A DNA stretch of 40,850 nucleotides from Variovorax sp. (lineage in GTDB: Bacteria > Pseudomonadota > Gammaproteobacteria > Burkholderiales > Burkholderiaceae_C), in contig JAGIBP010000030.1 of the NCBI GenBank assembly GCA_017744285.1, positions 1 to 40,850 of the forward strand. The letters are read 5' to 3'. The notes beneath the pieces were generated by a model, which saw nothing but the letters and a program-made list of their open reading frames with translations, was not told the DNA's origin and did not search any database. Positions 32,816 through 40,850 of the stretch are shown here, in pieces (position 1 is the stretch's first letter; each line of letters opens with the position of its first letter). A program made the position numbers and the translations under genes.

Positions 32816-32935
32816 CCCTGGAGCTGGTGCCCCCTAGCCCAGGGCACCCGCGGAACCGGCTTGGCCGGGCCGCTGGGCGCGCCCCCCTCCCGACGAAGTC
32901 GAGAGAGGGGGGAGCCGCGAAGCGGCATGGGGGGT
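32816..32935. repeat. GC-rich interspersed repeat overlapping a gene end
   Basis: The element contains a degenerate GCGGAACCGGC/GCCGGGCCGC palindrome (about 32861-32874) and a long hairpin: CCCCCC (32882-32887) pairs with GGGGGG (32907-32912), with CGAC-GAA-GTCG at its tip. It resembles repeats I recall after genes in Comamonadaceae genomes. It covers the last codons of the FAD oxidoreductase gene and the space before gluQRS. Confidence 0.65.
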
Positions 32936-34003
32936 GCCTGCATTCAGTGCCAGCGTCAGGCCAGACAGGAAGGCGTCCTCGACCCGATGGCCGATGCACC
33001 AGTCGCCGGCCACGCCGATGCGGGCCTTGGCGTCCCACAGGTGCTCCTCGCCGACCGGGACCTGCGTCTGCGCCTCGGGCCAGCAGCGCGCCTGCGAGTG
33101 CGAGGGCTCCGCGCGGATGCCGGTGATCTCCGAGAACGCGCGCAGCAGCTTCGCCTCCACGCGGGGGCGATCGTCGCGCAGGTGTTCCTGCGACCAGGCG
33201 GGGCTGGCCTGCACGGTCCAGCGCTCGATGCGGTCGCGCCCGGGCTTGGATGATTCGCGGGCGAGCCAGGCCACGCGGTGGTGCGTGCTGCGCGCCACGT
33301 TCCATTGCGGGCCCAGGTGCGAGAGGGTGGGCTGGTTGGCCTGCGGGAAGGCGATCATCAGCGTCCAGCACGGCGCGATGCGCACCGGCTCGATCTTGCG
33401 GCTGATGTCGCGGGAGACGCGGCCGCCGTCGAGCAGTTCGCGCGTGCGCGCCGGCGGCACGGCGAGCAGCACCGCGTCGAAGCCCGAGTAGACGTGCTGC
33501 GCGTCCTCGGCGCCGACCGTGCGCAGTTGCCACCGCGCGGCGTCGAGCGCGTCGGGCTCGATGCGCACCACGTTCGTTCCGGTGACGAGCGCGTCGGCGA
33601 GCGGCGCGGCCCATTCCTTGACCAGGGCGTCCATGCCCGGCTGCGAAACCCAGTGCTGCTCGAGGCCGGGCAGGGCCGCTTCGGCGACCCGGCCATGCGC
33701 ATCCAGCACGCGGACCAGGTTGGCGCTCCACGGCTTGCAGGTGCCGGGCGCGGTCTCGATCGCGCGTGCGAATCGCGCATCGCGCACGGTGAAGTACTGC
33801 GCGCCGCTGTCGAAGCGGCCGAACGGCGTCGACACGCTCGACATGCGGCCGCCGGGCGCGGCTTCGCGTTCGAACACGGTGACGCGGTGCCCCGCCTGAC
33901 GCAGCGTGCGCGCGCACGCCACGCCGGCAATGCCCGCACCCACCACCGCATAGTGGCGCGACGTGGGGGATCGGTGGCGGTCGGCAGGAGGTCGAAGGAT
34001 CAT
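32834..34003 (-). CDS. FAD-dependent oxidoreductase, renalase/amine-oxidase-like
   Basis: A 389-aa flavoprotein. The dinucleotide fold is at the N-terminus ([19 protein letters not shown], then [16 protein letters not shown]), followed by [17 protein letters not shown] and, near the C-terminus, [20 protein letters not shown], which closes the FAD site. This fits the NAD(P)/FAD-dependent oxidoreductase group that includes renalase. The start is ATG 34003. The last 30 residues or so (after [13 protein letters not shown]) are encoded by the interspersed repeat and are unlikely to be part of the folded protein. The substrate is unknown. It lies 65 bp downstream of the LysR gene on the same strand. 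Confidence 0.87.
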   Translation of the reverse strand: MILRPPADRHRSPTSRHYAVVGAGIAGVACARTLRQAGHRVTVFEREAAPGGRMSSVSTPFGRFDSGAQYFTVRDARFARAIETAPGTCKPWSANLVRVLDAHGRVAEAALPGLEQHWVSQPGMDALVKEWAAPLADALVTGTNVVRIEPDALDAARWQLRTVGAEDAQHVYSGFDAVLLAVPPARTRELLDGGRVSRDISRKIEPVRIAPCWTLMIAFPQANQPTLSHLGPQWNVARSTHHRVAWLARESSKPGRDRIERWTVQASPAWSQEHLRDDRPRVEAKLLRAFSEITGIRAEPSHSQARCWPEAQTQVPVGEEHLWDAKARIGVAGDWCIGHRVEDAFLSGLTLALNAGTPHAASRLPPLSTSSGGGRAQRPGQAGSAGALG

Positions 34004-34068
34004 GCGGTCGTCTCGCTGGTTGGTTGTGAATGAATTGGCAAGCCACTCTAACCGCAGGCGAGGCGCCT

Positions 34069-35022
34069 TCACCTCCCGCGGTGTCGTTCCAGCAACGCGC
34101 GGCGGCTTCCCTCGTGCTCGAATTGCTGCAGCCACCATTGCAGCGCGCGGCCCGGCTGGCCCGCGGTACGCACGCGCCAGGCGCAGTGCATCGTCGCGAC
34201 GGGCGGCACGCGCACCGTCCTGCGCTCGACAAGGTGGCCGGCCTCGATGTAGGGGCGCGCCATCGGCTCGGGAAGGAAACCGCCGCCCAGCCCGTGCAAC
34301 TGCGCGCCGAGCTTGGCCTGCATGGTCGGCACGGTCAGCACGTCCTGGCCGCCCACGAGGTTGACGGTCATGCTCGGCCCCGCGCGCGAGGAGTCCGCCG
34401 CCGCCACCGCGCGGTACTGGCGCAGGACGTCGTCGCTGAGCGGCTCGTCGATGCGGGCGAGCGGGTGGTGCGGCGCCACCGCATAGACGAAAGCCAGCTC
34501 GCCCAGCGGCCGGCTGCGGATGCCGGTCGCGGTGAAGGCGAGGCTCGCGGCATCGAGCACCGCGCCGATGGCGAGGTCGGCCTCCCCGCTGGTGAGGGCC
34601 TCGATGGTGCCCAGGAGCGTCTCGTCGCGCAGCTTGAGGCGCGTGGGCGGCTCGAGCGCATAGAAGGCGCCGACCAGGTCGAGCAGCGGATCGCGCGCGA
34701 CCACGCTGTCGACCGCGAGGGTGAGCATCGGCTCCCAGCCGGTGGCCACGCGCTTGACCCGGTTGGCCACCGCATCGATCTCGCCGAGCAGGCGCTGCGC
34801 CTCGCGCAGCAACTCGACGCCGGCTTCGGTCACGCGTGCCTGCCGGCCGCTGCGGTCGAACAGGAGCACGTCCAGCGCGTCCTCGATCAGCCGGACGCGG
34901 TAGCTCAGGGCGCTGGGCACCAGGTTGAGGCTGCGCGCAGCGGCCGCGAAACTGCCGGTGCTGGCCACGGTCTGCAGCATTGCCAGGGCGTCGGGGGTGA
35001 GCACATCGCGGGGCGTCGGCAT
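34069..35022 (-). CDS. LysR-family transcriptional regulator
   Basis: A 317-aa LysR regulator. The N-terminal helix-turn-helix spans about residues 8-65 (LAMLQTVASTGSFAAAARSL, VPSALSYRVRLIEDALDV, LFDRSGRQARVT). The effector-binding domain follows (about 95-300). The start ATG 35022 is divergent from the pirin gene 144 bp away. An inverted repeat with TTCAA-N5-TTGAA core lies eight bases upstream of this start, the usual place for LysR control of both directions. It probably regulates the pirin-DoxX set. Confidence 0.92.
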   Translation of the reverse strand: MPTPRDVLTPDALAMLQTVASTGSFAAAARSLNLVPSALSYRVRLIEDALDVLLFDRSGRQARVTEAGVELLREAQRLLGEIDAVANRVKRVATGWEPMLTLAVDSVVARDPLLDLVGAFYALEPPTRLKLRDETLLGTIEALTSGEADLAIGAVLDAASLAFTATGIRSRPLGELAFVYAVAPHHPLARIDEPLSDDVLRQYRAVAAADSSRAGPSMTVNLVGGQDVLTVPTMQAKLGAQLHGLGGGFLPEPMARPYIEAGHLVERRTVRVPPVATMHCAWRVRTAGQPGRALQWWLQQFEHEGSRRALLERHRGR

Positions 35023-35030
35023 GGTGGCTG

Positions 35031-35053
35031 ATCGTTCAAAAAAATTGAATGAT
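35031..35053. promoter_or_regulatory. LysR-type operator between lysR and pirin genes
   Basis: ATCGTTCAA and TTGAATGAT flank AAAAA; the arms match with one mismatch. The TTCAA-N5-TTGAA core has the T-N11-A shape of LysR boxes. It lies just upstream of the lysR start and 114 bp from the pirin start. Confidence 0.65.
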
Positions 35054-35166
35054 GCCATCAAACCCTGTTGCTTTCCGGACGGGGCGCGGACCCTAAAGTT
35101 CGATTCATCCGCTGCGCACAGGGCGCGGCATCTCAAAGGCCCTTGAAGAAGGGCAGGAGTCGAAAG

Positions 35167-35868
35167 ATGTTGCAAGTTCGCAAATCGCAGGAACGTGGCT
35201 ACGCCGATCACGGCTGGCTGCGTTCGTTTCACAGTTTCTCGTTTGCCGGCTACTACGACCCCGAGCACATGGGCTTCGGGAACCTGCGCGTGATCAACGA
35301 AGACCGCGTCGCCCCGGGCGCAGGCTTCGGCACGCACGGCCACCGCGACATGGAAATCATCAGTTACGTGCTCTCCGGCGAACTCGCGCACAAGGACAGC
35401 ATGGGCAACGTGGAATCCATCCCCCCGGGCGAGGTGCAGCGCATGAGCGCGGGGCGCGGCGTGACGCACAGCGAGTTCAACCACAAGGCGGACGAGACCA
35501 CGCACTTCCTGCAGATCTGGATCGAGCCGAACGTGCGCGGCATTGCGCCGAGCTACGAGCAGAAGCCCTTCCCCGAGGCCGAGAAGCGCGGCAAGCTGCG
35601 CCTGGTCGCCTCGCCGGACGGCGCCGAGGGCTCGGTGCTGGTGCACGCCGATGCGAAGCTCTTCGCCGGCCTGTTCGACGGCGACGAGAAGGCCAGCCTG
35701 ACGCTCGACCCGAAGCGCAAGAGCTACGTGCACCTGGTGCGCGGTGAACTCGAAGCCAACGGCACGAAGCTGACGACGGGAGACGCCGCCTTGATCCAGG
35801 GCGAATCTCAACTCACACTCGGCGCCGGCAAGAACGCCGAGGTGCTGGTGTTCGATCTCGCGGCCTGA
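35167..35868 (+). CDS. Pirin-family protein (first copy)
   Basis: A 233-aa bicupin of the pirin family. The N-terminal cupin carries the metal ligands in GTHGHRDMEII (two His) and THSEFN (His and Glu). The early segment RGYADHGWLRSFHSFSFAGYY is typical of YhaK/YhhW-type pirins, some of which have quercetinase activity and respond to oxidative stress. It is the first gene right of the LysR operator and is followed by doxX after 46 bases. The substrate is unknown. Confidence 0.93.
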   Translation: MLQVRKSQERGYADHGWLRSFHSFSFAGYYDPEHMGFGNLRVINEDRVAPGAGFGTHGHRDMEIISYVLSGELAHKDSMGNVESIPPGEVQRMSAGRGVTHSEFNHKADETTHFLQIWIEPNVRGIAPSYEQKPFPEAEKRGKLRLVASPDGAEGSVLVHADAKLFAGLFDGDEKASLTLDPKRKSYVHLVRGELEANGTKLTTGDAALIQGESQLTLGAGKNAEVLVFDLAA

Positions 35869-35914
35869 GGCGCCGGTTTTCTTCCTTCATTTTCTTAACC
35901 CAGGAGTCCATTTC

Positions 35915-36358
35915 ATGACCACCACCACCGCATCCAACTACGCCGCACCGGCCACCACCACCAGCGCTGCGCAAGACGTGCTGGCCCTGATCGGCCGCAT
36001 TCTCGTGGCCTACATGTTCATCCCCGCCGGCATCGGCAAGGTGATGGGCTTTGCAGGCACCGTGGGCTACATCAGCTCGGTGGGCCTGCCGTTGCCGGCC
36101 CTGGGGGCGGCCATTGCCATCATCGTCGAGATCGGCGCCGGCGCAGCGCTCCTGCTGGGCTACAAGACCCGCATCGCCGCGATCGTGCTGGCCGTGTTCA
36201 CGCTGGCCGCTTCGTTCTTCTTCCACCCTTACTGGGCCGTACCTGAAGCGCAGAAGATGGTCGTCACGCTGCTCTTCACCAAGAACATCGCCCTCGTGGG
36301 TGGCCTGCTGGCTTTCGCTGCTTTCGGTCCGGGACGTCTGTCGATCGACAAGAAGTAA
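35915..36358 (+). CDS. DoxX-family membrane protein
   Basis: A 147-aa inner-membrane protein with four predicted membrane segments: LALIGRILVAYMFIPAGIG, LGAAIAIIVEIGAGAALLLG, IAAIVLAVFTLAASFFF and IALVGGLLAFAAFG. The DoxX pattern (ligand-like FIPAGIGKVMGF and HPYW) is visible. Members are linked to redox and thiol stress. The N-terminus is a short Thr/Ala-rich stretch. CAGGAG precedes the ATG. It is followed by a strong hairpin, so the pirin-doxX pair may be its own transcript. Confidence 0.9.
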   Translation: MTTTTASNYAAPATTTSAAQDVLALIGRILVAYMFIPAGIGKVMGFAGTVGYISSVGLPLPALGAAIAIIVEIGAGAALLLGYKTRIAAIVLAVFTLAASFFFHPYWAVPEAQKMVVTLLFTKNIALVGGLLAFAAFGPGRLSIDKK

Positions 36359-36366
36359 ATCGCTCG

Positions 36367-36415
36367 CCTGAGGGCAGCACAGCGGACCGGCAATGCCGGT
36401 CCGCCGTGCTTCAGG
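36367..36415. terminator. Hairpin terminator/REP-like palindrome after doxX
   Basis: A perfect stem GCGGACCGGC (36382-36391), loop AAT, GCCGGTCCGC (36395-36404), is extended by AGCAC/GTGCT (36376-36380 and 36406-36410) and by CCTGA/TCAGG further out. No T-run follows. The core stem is identical to that at 26456-26478 but has a different loop, so it is both a likely terminator and a member of a repeat family. Confidence 0.65.
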
Positions 36416-36451
36416 CATTAAGCTTCGCCGGTTCACAAGCACGGAGGGGCG

Positions 36452-37018
36452 ATGGCCGAGATCGTTGTGGTTTTTCATTCGGGCTACGGGCACACGCAGC
36501 GCGTGGCGCAGGCCGTGGCCGATGGCGCGAATGCGCACCTGCTGGCGATCGATGCCGACGGGAACCTGCCAGCCCAGGGCTGGGAGCTGCTCGCAGGCGC
36601 GGACGCGATCATCATGGGTGCCCCGACCTACATGGGCGGCCCGAGCTGGCAGTTCAAGAAGTTCGCGGACGCCTCGTCGAAGGTCTGGTACACGCAAGGC
36701 TGGAAGAACAAGTTCTTCGCCGGCTTCAGCAACAGCAGCGCCATGAACGGCGACAAGGACGCCACGCTCACCTACCTGTGGCACTTCGCGATGCAGCACG
36801 GCGGGCTCTGGATCAGCCTCGGCATCATGCCGAGCAACGACAAGGCCGCCAGACGCGATTCGATCAACTACATCGGCGGCTACAACGGCCTGCTGACCAC
36901 GTCGCCGACGGATGCCAGTCCGGCCGAGATGGCCCGCGGCGACCTCGAAACGGCCATCGCATTCGGCGAGCGCGTTGCCGCGGTGGTCGACCCATCGGCG
37001 CTCTCCAGGCGGCGTTGA
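36452..37018 (+). CDS. Flavodoxin-family protein (WrbA-like NAD(P)H:quinone reductase type)
   Basis: A 188-aa protein with the flavodoxin FMN motif at its start (VVVFHSGYGHTQRVAQAV) and IIMGAPTYMGGPSWQFKKF and NKFFAGFSNSSAMNGDKD, which contact the flavin in this family. CTD segments LWISLGIMPSND and SINYIGGYNGLLTTSP also fit. It probably reduces quinones by two electrons, protecting against redox cycling. CGGAGG lies just upstream of the ATG. It follows the doxX hairpin and precedes the isochorismatase-like gene. Confidence 0.88.
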   Translation: MAEIVVVFHSGYGHTQRVAQAVADGANAHLLAIDADGNLPAQGWELLAGADAIIMGAPTYMGGPSWQFKKFADASSKVWYTQGWKNKFFAGFSNSSAMNGDKDATLTYLWHFAMQHGGLWISLGIMPSNDKAARRDSINYIGGYNGLLTTSPTDASPAEMARGDLETAIAFGERVAAVVDPSALSRRR

Positions 37019-37098
37019 ATCGTCAGCGCGTGTGTACCATTTCGATGGCCTGACGCTGAAAGCCGGGCCGACCCAAGCACCGAAAGGAATCACCCCCC

Positions 37099-37719
37099 AT
37101 GACCAGTGCCGCGCCTATCCGTGATCCGAAGAACGACTGGCTTCTCACGCCGGAAAACTCGGTTCTCGTGGTGATTGACTACCAGCCGATTCAGGTTCAC
37201 TCCATCAATTCGATGAACACCGGCGAACTGATCAAGAACATCACGCTGGTGTGCAAGACCGCGAATTACTTCAAGGTTCCGACAGTTCTCACCACCGTCA
37301 ACGTGAAAGGCGATCCGAGCAAGGACACGCTGGACTGCATCAAGCAAGCCATTCCCGGGGCCCCGTCGATCGACCGGACCACGATGAATTCGTGGGAGGA
37401 CACGGACTTCGTCAATGCGGTCAAAGCCACGGGCCGCAAGAAGATCATCATGTGTGCCTTGTGGACCGAGGTCTGCCTGGCTTTCCCGACCATCGATGCC
37501 ATCCAGGAAGGATTCGAGGTCTTCCCGGTCGTCGACGCTGTCGCGGGCACCACGACGCTTGCGCACGAGACGGCGCTACGCCGCGTGGAGCAGGCCGGTG
37601 CACACCTGATCACAGTGCCGCAGCTGATCTGCGAACTCCAACGCGATTGGAATCGGCATGCCACCGTCAAGGGCTTCCTCGATCTCATGTTCGAGTCGGG
37701 CGCTTTCCTTGGGCTCTGA
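37099..37719 (+). CDS. Isochorismatase-family hydrolase, YcaC-like
   Basis: A 206-aa cysteine hydrolase. The catalytic Asp27 lies in LVVIDYQ and the nucleophile is Cys126 in WTEVCLAFPT; NSWEDTDFVNAVKATGRKK and CELQRDWNRH match YcaC-type proteins. Their natural substrate is unknown; proposals include amides. It lies 80 bp after the flavodoxin gene, and its base composition (more A and T at third positions) differs a little from its neighbours. The second pirin gene follows by 11 bases. Confidence 0.88.
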   Translation: MTSAAPIRDPKNDWLLTPENSVLVVIDYQPIQVHSINSMNTGELIKNITLVCKTANYFKVPTVLTTVNVKGDPSKDTLDCIKQAIPGAPSIDRTTMNSWEDTDFVNAVKATGRKKIIMCALWTEVCLAFPTIDAIQEGFEVFPVVDAVAGTTTLAHETALRRVEQAGAHLITVPQLICELQRDWNRHATVKGFLDLMFESGAFLGL

Positions 37720-37730
37720 GTGACAACCCC

Positions 37731-38648
<918 letters not shown>

Positions 38649-38654
38649 AGGAGA

Positions 38655-39440
38655 TCAGTGCTTGATGGCGATGTCCGGGTCCTCGGCGGCCCGGGCACTG
38701 ACGCCGTTGGCGCGCGCCTTGAGGTCCGGCGACAGCGATTCGCGGCCGTCGAAGACGAAACACTCGCCCGTGTAGTGCGCGCCGCCGACTTCCTCGAAGT
38801 ACTTGAGGATGCCGCCGTCGAGCTGCAGCACGTTGTCCATGCCCAGCTCGTGCATCAGGATCGCGGCCTTCTCGCAGCGGATGCCGCCGGTGCAGAAGCT
38901 CACGACCGTCTTGCCCGCGAGCTGCTCGCGGTGCTTGTGCAGCGCCTTCGGAAACTCGGTGAACTTGTGGATGCGCCAGTCGATCGCGCCGTCGAAGGTG
39001 CCGTAGTCGACCTCGAAGGCGTTGCGGGTGTCGAGCATTGCCACCGGCTTGCCGGCGTCGTCGTGCCCCTGGTCGAGCCAGCGCTTGAGCGTGGCGGCGT
39101 CCACGCCGGGCGCGCGCCCGTTGGCAGGCTGGATCGCGGGATGGTCCATGCGGATGATCTCGCGCTTGATCTTCACCAGCATGCGGCGAAACGGCTGGCT
39201 CGCGGACCAGCTTTCCTTGGCTTCGAGGTCGGCGAAGCGCGGGTCCGCGCGCAACGAGGCCAGGAAGCCGCGCACCGACTCGGGCGTGCCCGCCAGGAAC
39301 AGGTTGATGCCCTCCTGCGCGACCAGGATGGTGCCCTTGAGGCCGAGCGCGTGGGTCTGGGCGCGAAGCGCCTCGCGCAGTTCGGCGGTGTCGTCGATGG
39401 GGACGAACTTGTAGGCCGCGATATTCAGGATCTCTTGCAC
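38655..39440 (-). CDS. trhO: tRNA uridine(34) hydroxylase TrhO (rhodanese-domain protein)
   Basis: TrhO hydroxylates uridine 34 of certain tRNAs using oxygen. The 261-aa protein has the N-terminal UPF0176-type domain ([38 protein letters not shown]) and a rhodanese domain with [15 protein letters not shown] and the active-site Cys in [13 protein letters not shown]. It converges on the second pirin gene and is divergent from dnaE, with 83 bp between starts. Confidence 0.93.
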   Translation of the reverse strand: MQEILNIAAYKFVPIDDTAELREALRAQTHALGLKGTILVAQEGINLFLAGTPESVRGFLASLRADPRFADLEAKESWSASQPFRRMLVKIKREIIRMDHPAIQPANGRAPGVDAATLKRWLDQGHDDAGKPVAMLDTRNAFEVDYGTFDGAIDWRIHKFTEFPKALHKHREQLAGKTVVSFCTGGIRCEKAAILMHELGMDNVLQLDGGILKYFEEVGGAHYTGECFVFDGRESLSPDLKARANGVSARAAEDPDIAIKH

Positions 39441-39523
39441 GAGCGGGATTTTAGGTGGCCGTCCGGCGCGTCATAGGGACAGCGAGATCACATCGTGAAG
39501 CCCCCGCTTCCTACAATCGGTGG

Positions 39524-40850
39524 ATGTTCGTTCACCTGCGCCTGCACACCGAGTTTTCCGTCGTCGACGGCACCAACCGCATCGATGAAGTCGTCAAGGC
39601 GGCCGCCGCCGACAAGCAGCCCGCCCTGGCCATCACCGACCTGAACAACCTGTTCGGCGGCGTCAAGTTCTACAAGGAAGCGCGGGGCAAGGGCGTCAAG
39701 CCGGTGCTCGGCGCCGAAGTGGTCGTCGAAGGGCTGGGGTCCGATCCGGCCGCCCTCACGCGCATCGTGCTGCTGGTGCAGAACAAGGAGGGCTACCTCA
39801 ACCTCTCCGAACTGCTCGCGCGCGCCTGGACGCAGAACGTCGGCCGCGGGCAGGCGCAGGCGGCGTGCAAGCTGGCCTGGCTGCAGGAATTGCAGGGCGG
39901 GCTGATCGCGCTGTCCGGCGCGCAGGCCGGGCCGCTGGGCGCGCCGCTGCTGCAGGGGCAGCAAGAGCGCGCCGCCGAGGTGGCGCTGCAACTGGCGGGC
40001 ATCTTTCCGCATCGCTTCTACATCGAGCTGCAGCGCGCGGGCCGGCCGGAGGACGAGCCGCACGTGGTCGCCGCGGTGCAGCTCGCGGCGCGCCTGAAGC
40101 TGCCGGTGGTCGCCACTCACCCCGTGCAGTTCGCCACGGCCGACGACTTCGAGGCCCACGAGGCGCGCGTCTGCATCTCCGAAGGCGAGATCCTCGGCAA
40201 CCCGCGTCGCATCCGCAAGTTCACGAAGGAGCAGTACTTCAAGTCGGCCGCCGAGATGGAGGCGCTCTTCGCCGACGTGCCGAGCGCGATCGCGAACACG
40301 CTGGAGATCGCCAAGCGCTGCAACCTCACGCTGGTGCTCGGCAAGCCGCAGCTGCCGAACTTCCCGACGCCCAACGGCATGCCCATCGAGGAGTACTTCC
40401 GGCACGCCTCGTTCGAGGGCCTGGAGGAGCGGCTCGCGCATCTCTACCCCGACACGGCGAAGCGTGATGCCGAGCGGCCGCGCTACGTCGAGCGGCTGGA
40501 GTTCGAGATCAACACGATCCTCAAGATGGGCTTCCCCGGCTACTTCCTGATCGTCGCCGACTTCATCAACTGGGCGAAGAACAACGGCTGCCCGGTCGGC
40601 CCCGGCCGGGGCTCCGGCGCGGGCTCGCTGGTGGCGTACGCGCTGAAGATCACCGACCTCGATCCGCTCGAATACAAGCTGCTGTTCGAGCGTTTCCTGA
40701 ACCCCGAGCGGGTGTCGATGCCCGACTTCGACATCGACTTCTGCCAGGGCAACCGCGACCGCGTGATCGACTACGTGAAGGACAAGTACGGCCGCGACGC
40801 GGTGAGCCAGATCGCCACCTTCGGCACCATGGCCGCGCGCGCCGCGATCC
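39524..40850 (+). CDS. dnaE: DNA polymerase III subunit alpha, 5' part (3' end outside window)
   Basis: The replicative polymerase; 442 of about 1,150 codons are here and the frame is open to the right edge. The PHP domain begins at once ([44 protein letters not shown]). The polymerase domain has [20 protein letters not shown] and [11 protein letters not shown], in which Asp401 and Asp403 fall at exactly the numbers of the E. coli catalytic pair. The ATG at 39524 is preceded by GGTGG. Housekeeping gene; closes the accessory part of the window. Confidence 0.98.
   Translation, partial: MFVHLRLHTEFSVVDGTNRIDEVVKAAAADKQPALAITDLNNLFGGVKFYKEARGKGVKPVLGAEVVVEGLGSDPAALTRIVLLVQNKEGYLNLSELLARAWTQNVGRGQAQAACKLAWLQELQGGLIALSGAQAGPLGAPLLQGQQERAAEVALQLAGIFPHRFYIELQRAGRPEDEPHVVAAVQLAARLKLPVVATHPVQFATADDFEAHEARVCISEGEILGNPRRIRKFTKEQYFKSAAEMEALFADVPSAIANTLEIAKRCNLTLVLGKPQLPNFPTPNGMPIEEYFRHASFEGLEERLAHLYPDTAKRDAERPRYVERLEFEINTILKMGFPGYFLIVADFINWAKNNGCPVGPGRGSGAGSLVAYALKITDLDPLEYKLLFERFLNPERVSMPDFDIDFCQGNRDRVIDYVKDKYGRDAVSQIATFGTMAARAAI

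Overview
The window is GC-rich, densely coded bacterial DNA. Gene content (alaS, dnaE, trmB, gluQRS, trhO), three Bug/TctC-type periplasmic receptors and GC-rich interspersed palindromes point to a betaproteobacterium of the Burkholderiales, most likely Comamonadaceae (Variovorax-like). This placement rests on family knowledge and recalled repeat types, not on a database match. I saw no rRNA, tRNA or CRISPR array. The window begins inside alaS and ends inside dnaE.

Layout: (1) 1-3047, the 3' part of alaS overlapped by a ketopantoate-reductase-type gene. (2) 3051-3903, a PIN toxin / Phd-YefM antitoxin pair on the minus strand, with an imperfect tandem repeat between the two genes and a TGTACA-centred palindrome upstream. 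(3) 4045-4794, an amino-acid-type binding protein without a visible signal peptide. (4) 5099-20520, seventeen co-directional, tightly packed genes: TctC receptor, SDR, cupin, alpha/beta hydrolase, IclR regulator, a second SDR, ThDP-dependent enzyme, aspartate dehydrogenase, aldehyde dehydrogenase, extradiol-type VOC dioxygenase, a second TctC receptor, two small proteins, Rieske oxygenase, RidA-like protein, Rieske-oxygenase reductase and an MFS transporter. A perfect hairpin ends this unit and faces alaC.

(5) 20555-21775, alaC. (6) 21896-27529, a minus-strand molybdenum-hydroxylase unit (CoxG-like, 2Fe-2S, FAD and Mo subunits) preceded by a third TctC receptor, with a divergent MarR regulator at 27758. 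(7) 28349-31089, a class II aldolase-like protein, a LivJ-like binding protein and a hypothetical protein. (8) 31112-35022, trmB, gluQRS, an FAD oxidoreductase and a LysR regulator on the minus strand. (9) 35167-38648, a redox/stress-like set: pirin, DoxX, flavodoxin-like protein, isochorismatase-family hydrolase and a second pirin. (10) trhO, then dnaE.

The genes in region 4 look like one catabolic programme. Substrate capture and import (two receptors, MFS) would feed an oxygenase with its own reductase, a ring-cleavage-type dioxygenase, a hydrolase, a 2-oxo-acid-type ThDP enzyme, an aldehyde dehydrogenase, two SDRs and an amino/imino-acid dehydrogenase with a Rid-family partner. That combination suggests breakdown of a nitrogen-bearing aromatic or heterocyclic acid, but the substrate cannot be read from the sequence. 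The neighbouring molybdenum hydroxylase could hydroxylate a related heterocycle or aldehyde. TTCACTAA half-sites upstream of both units hint at shared control. The least ordinary features are an SDR that has lost its Tyr/Lys pair, a Rid protein without its key Arg, a CoxG with a long Ala/Pro linker and extra tail, and repeats that intrude into gene ends.
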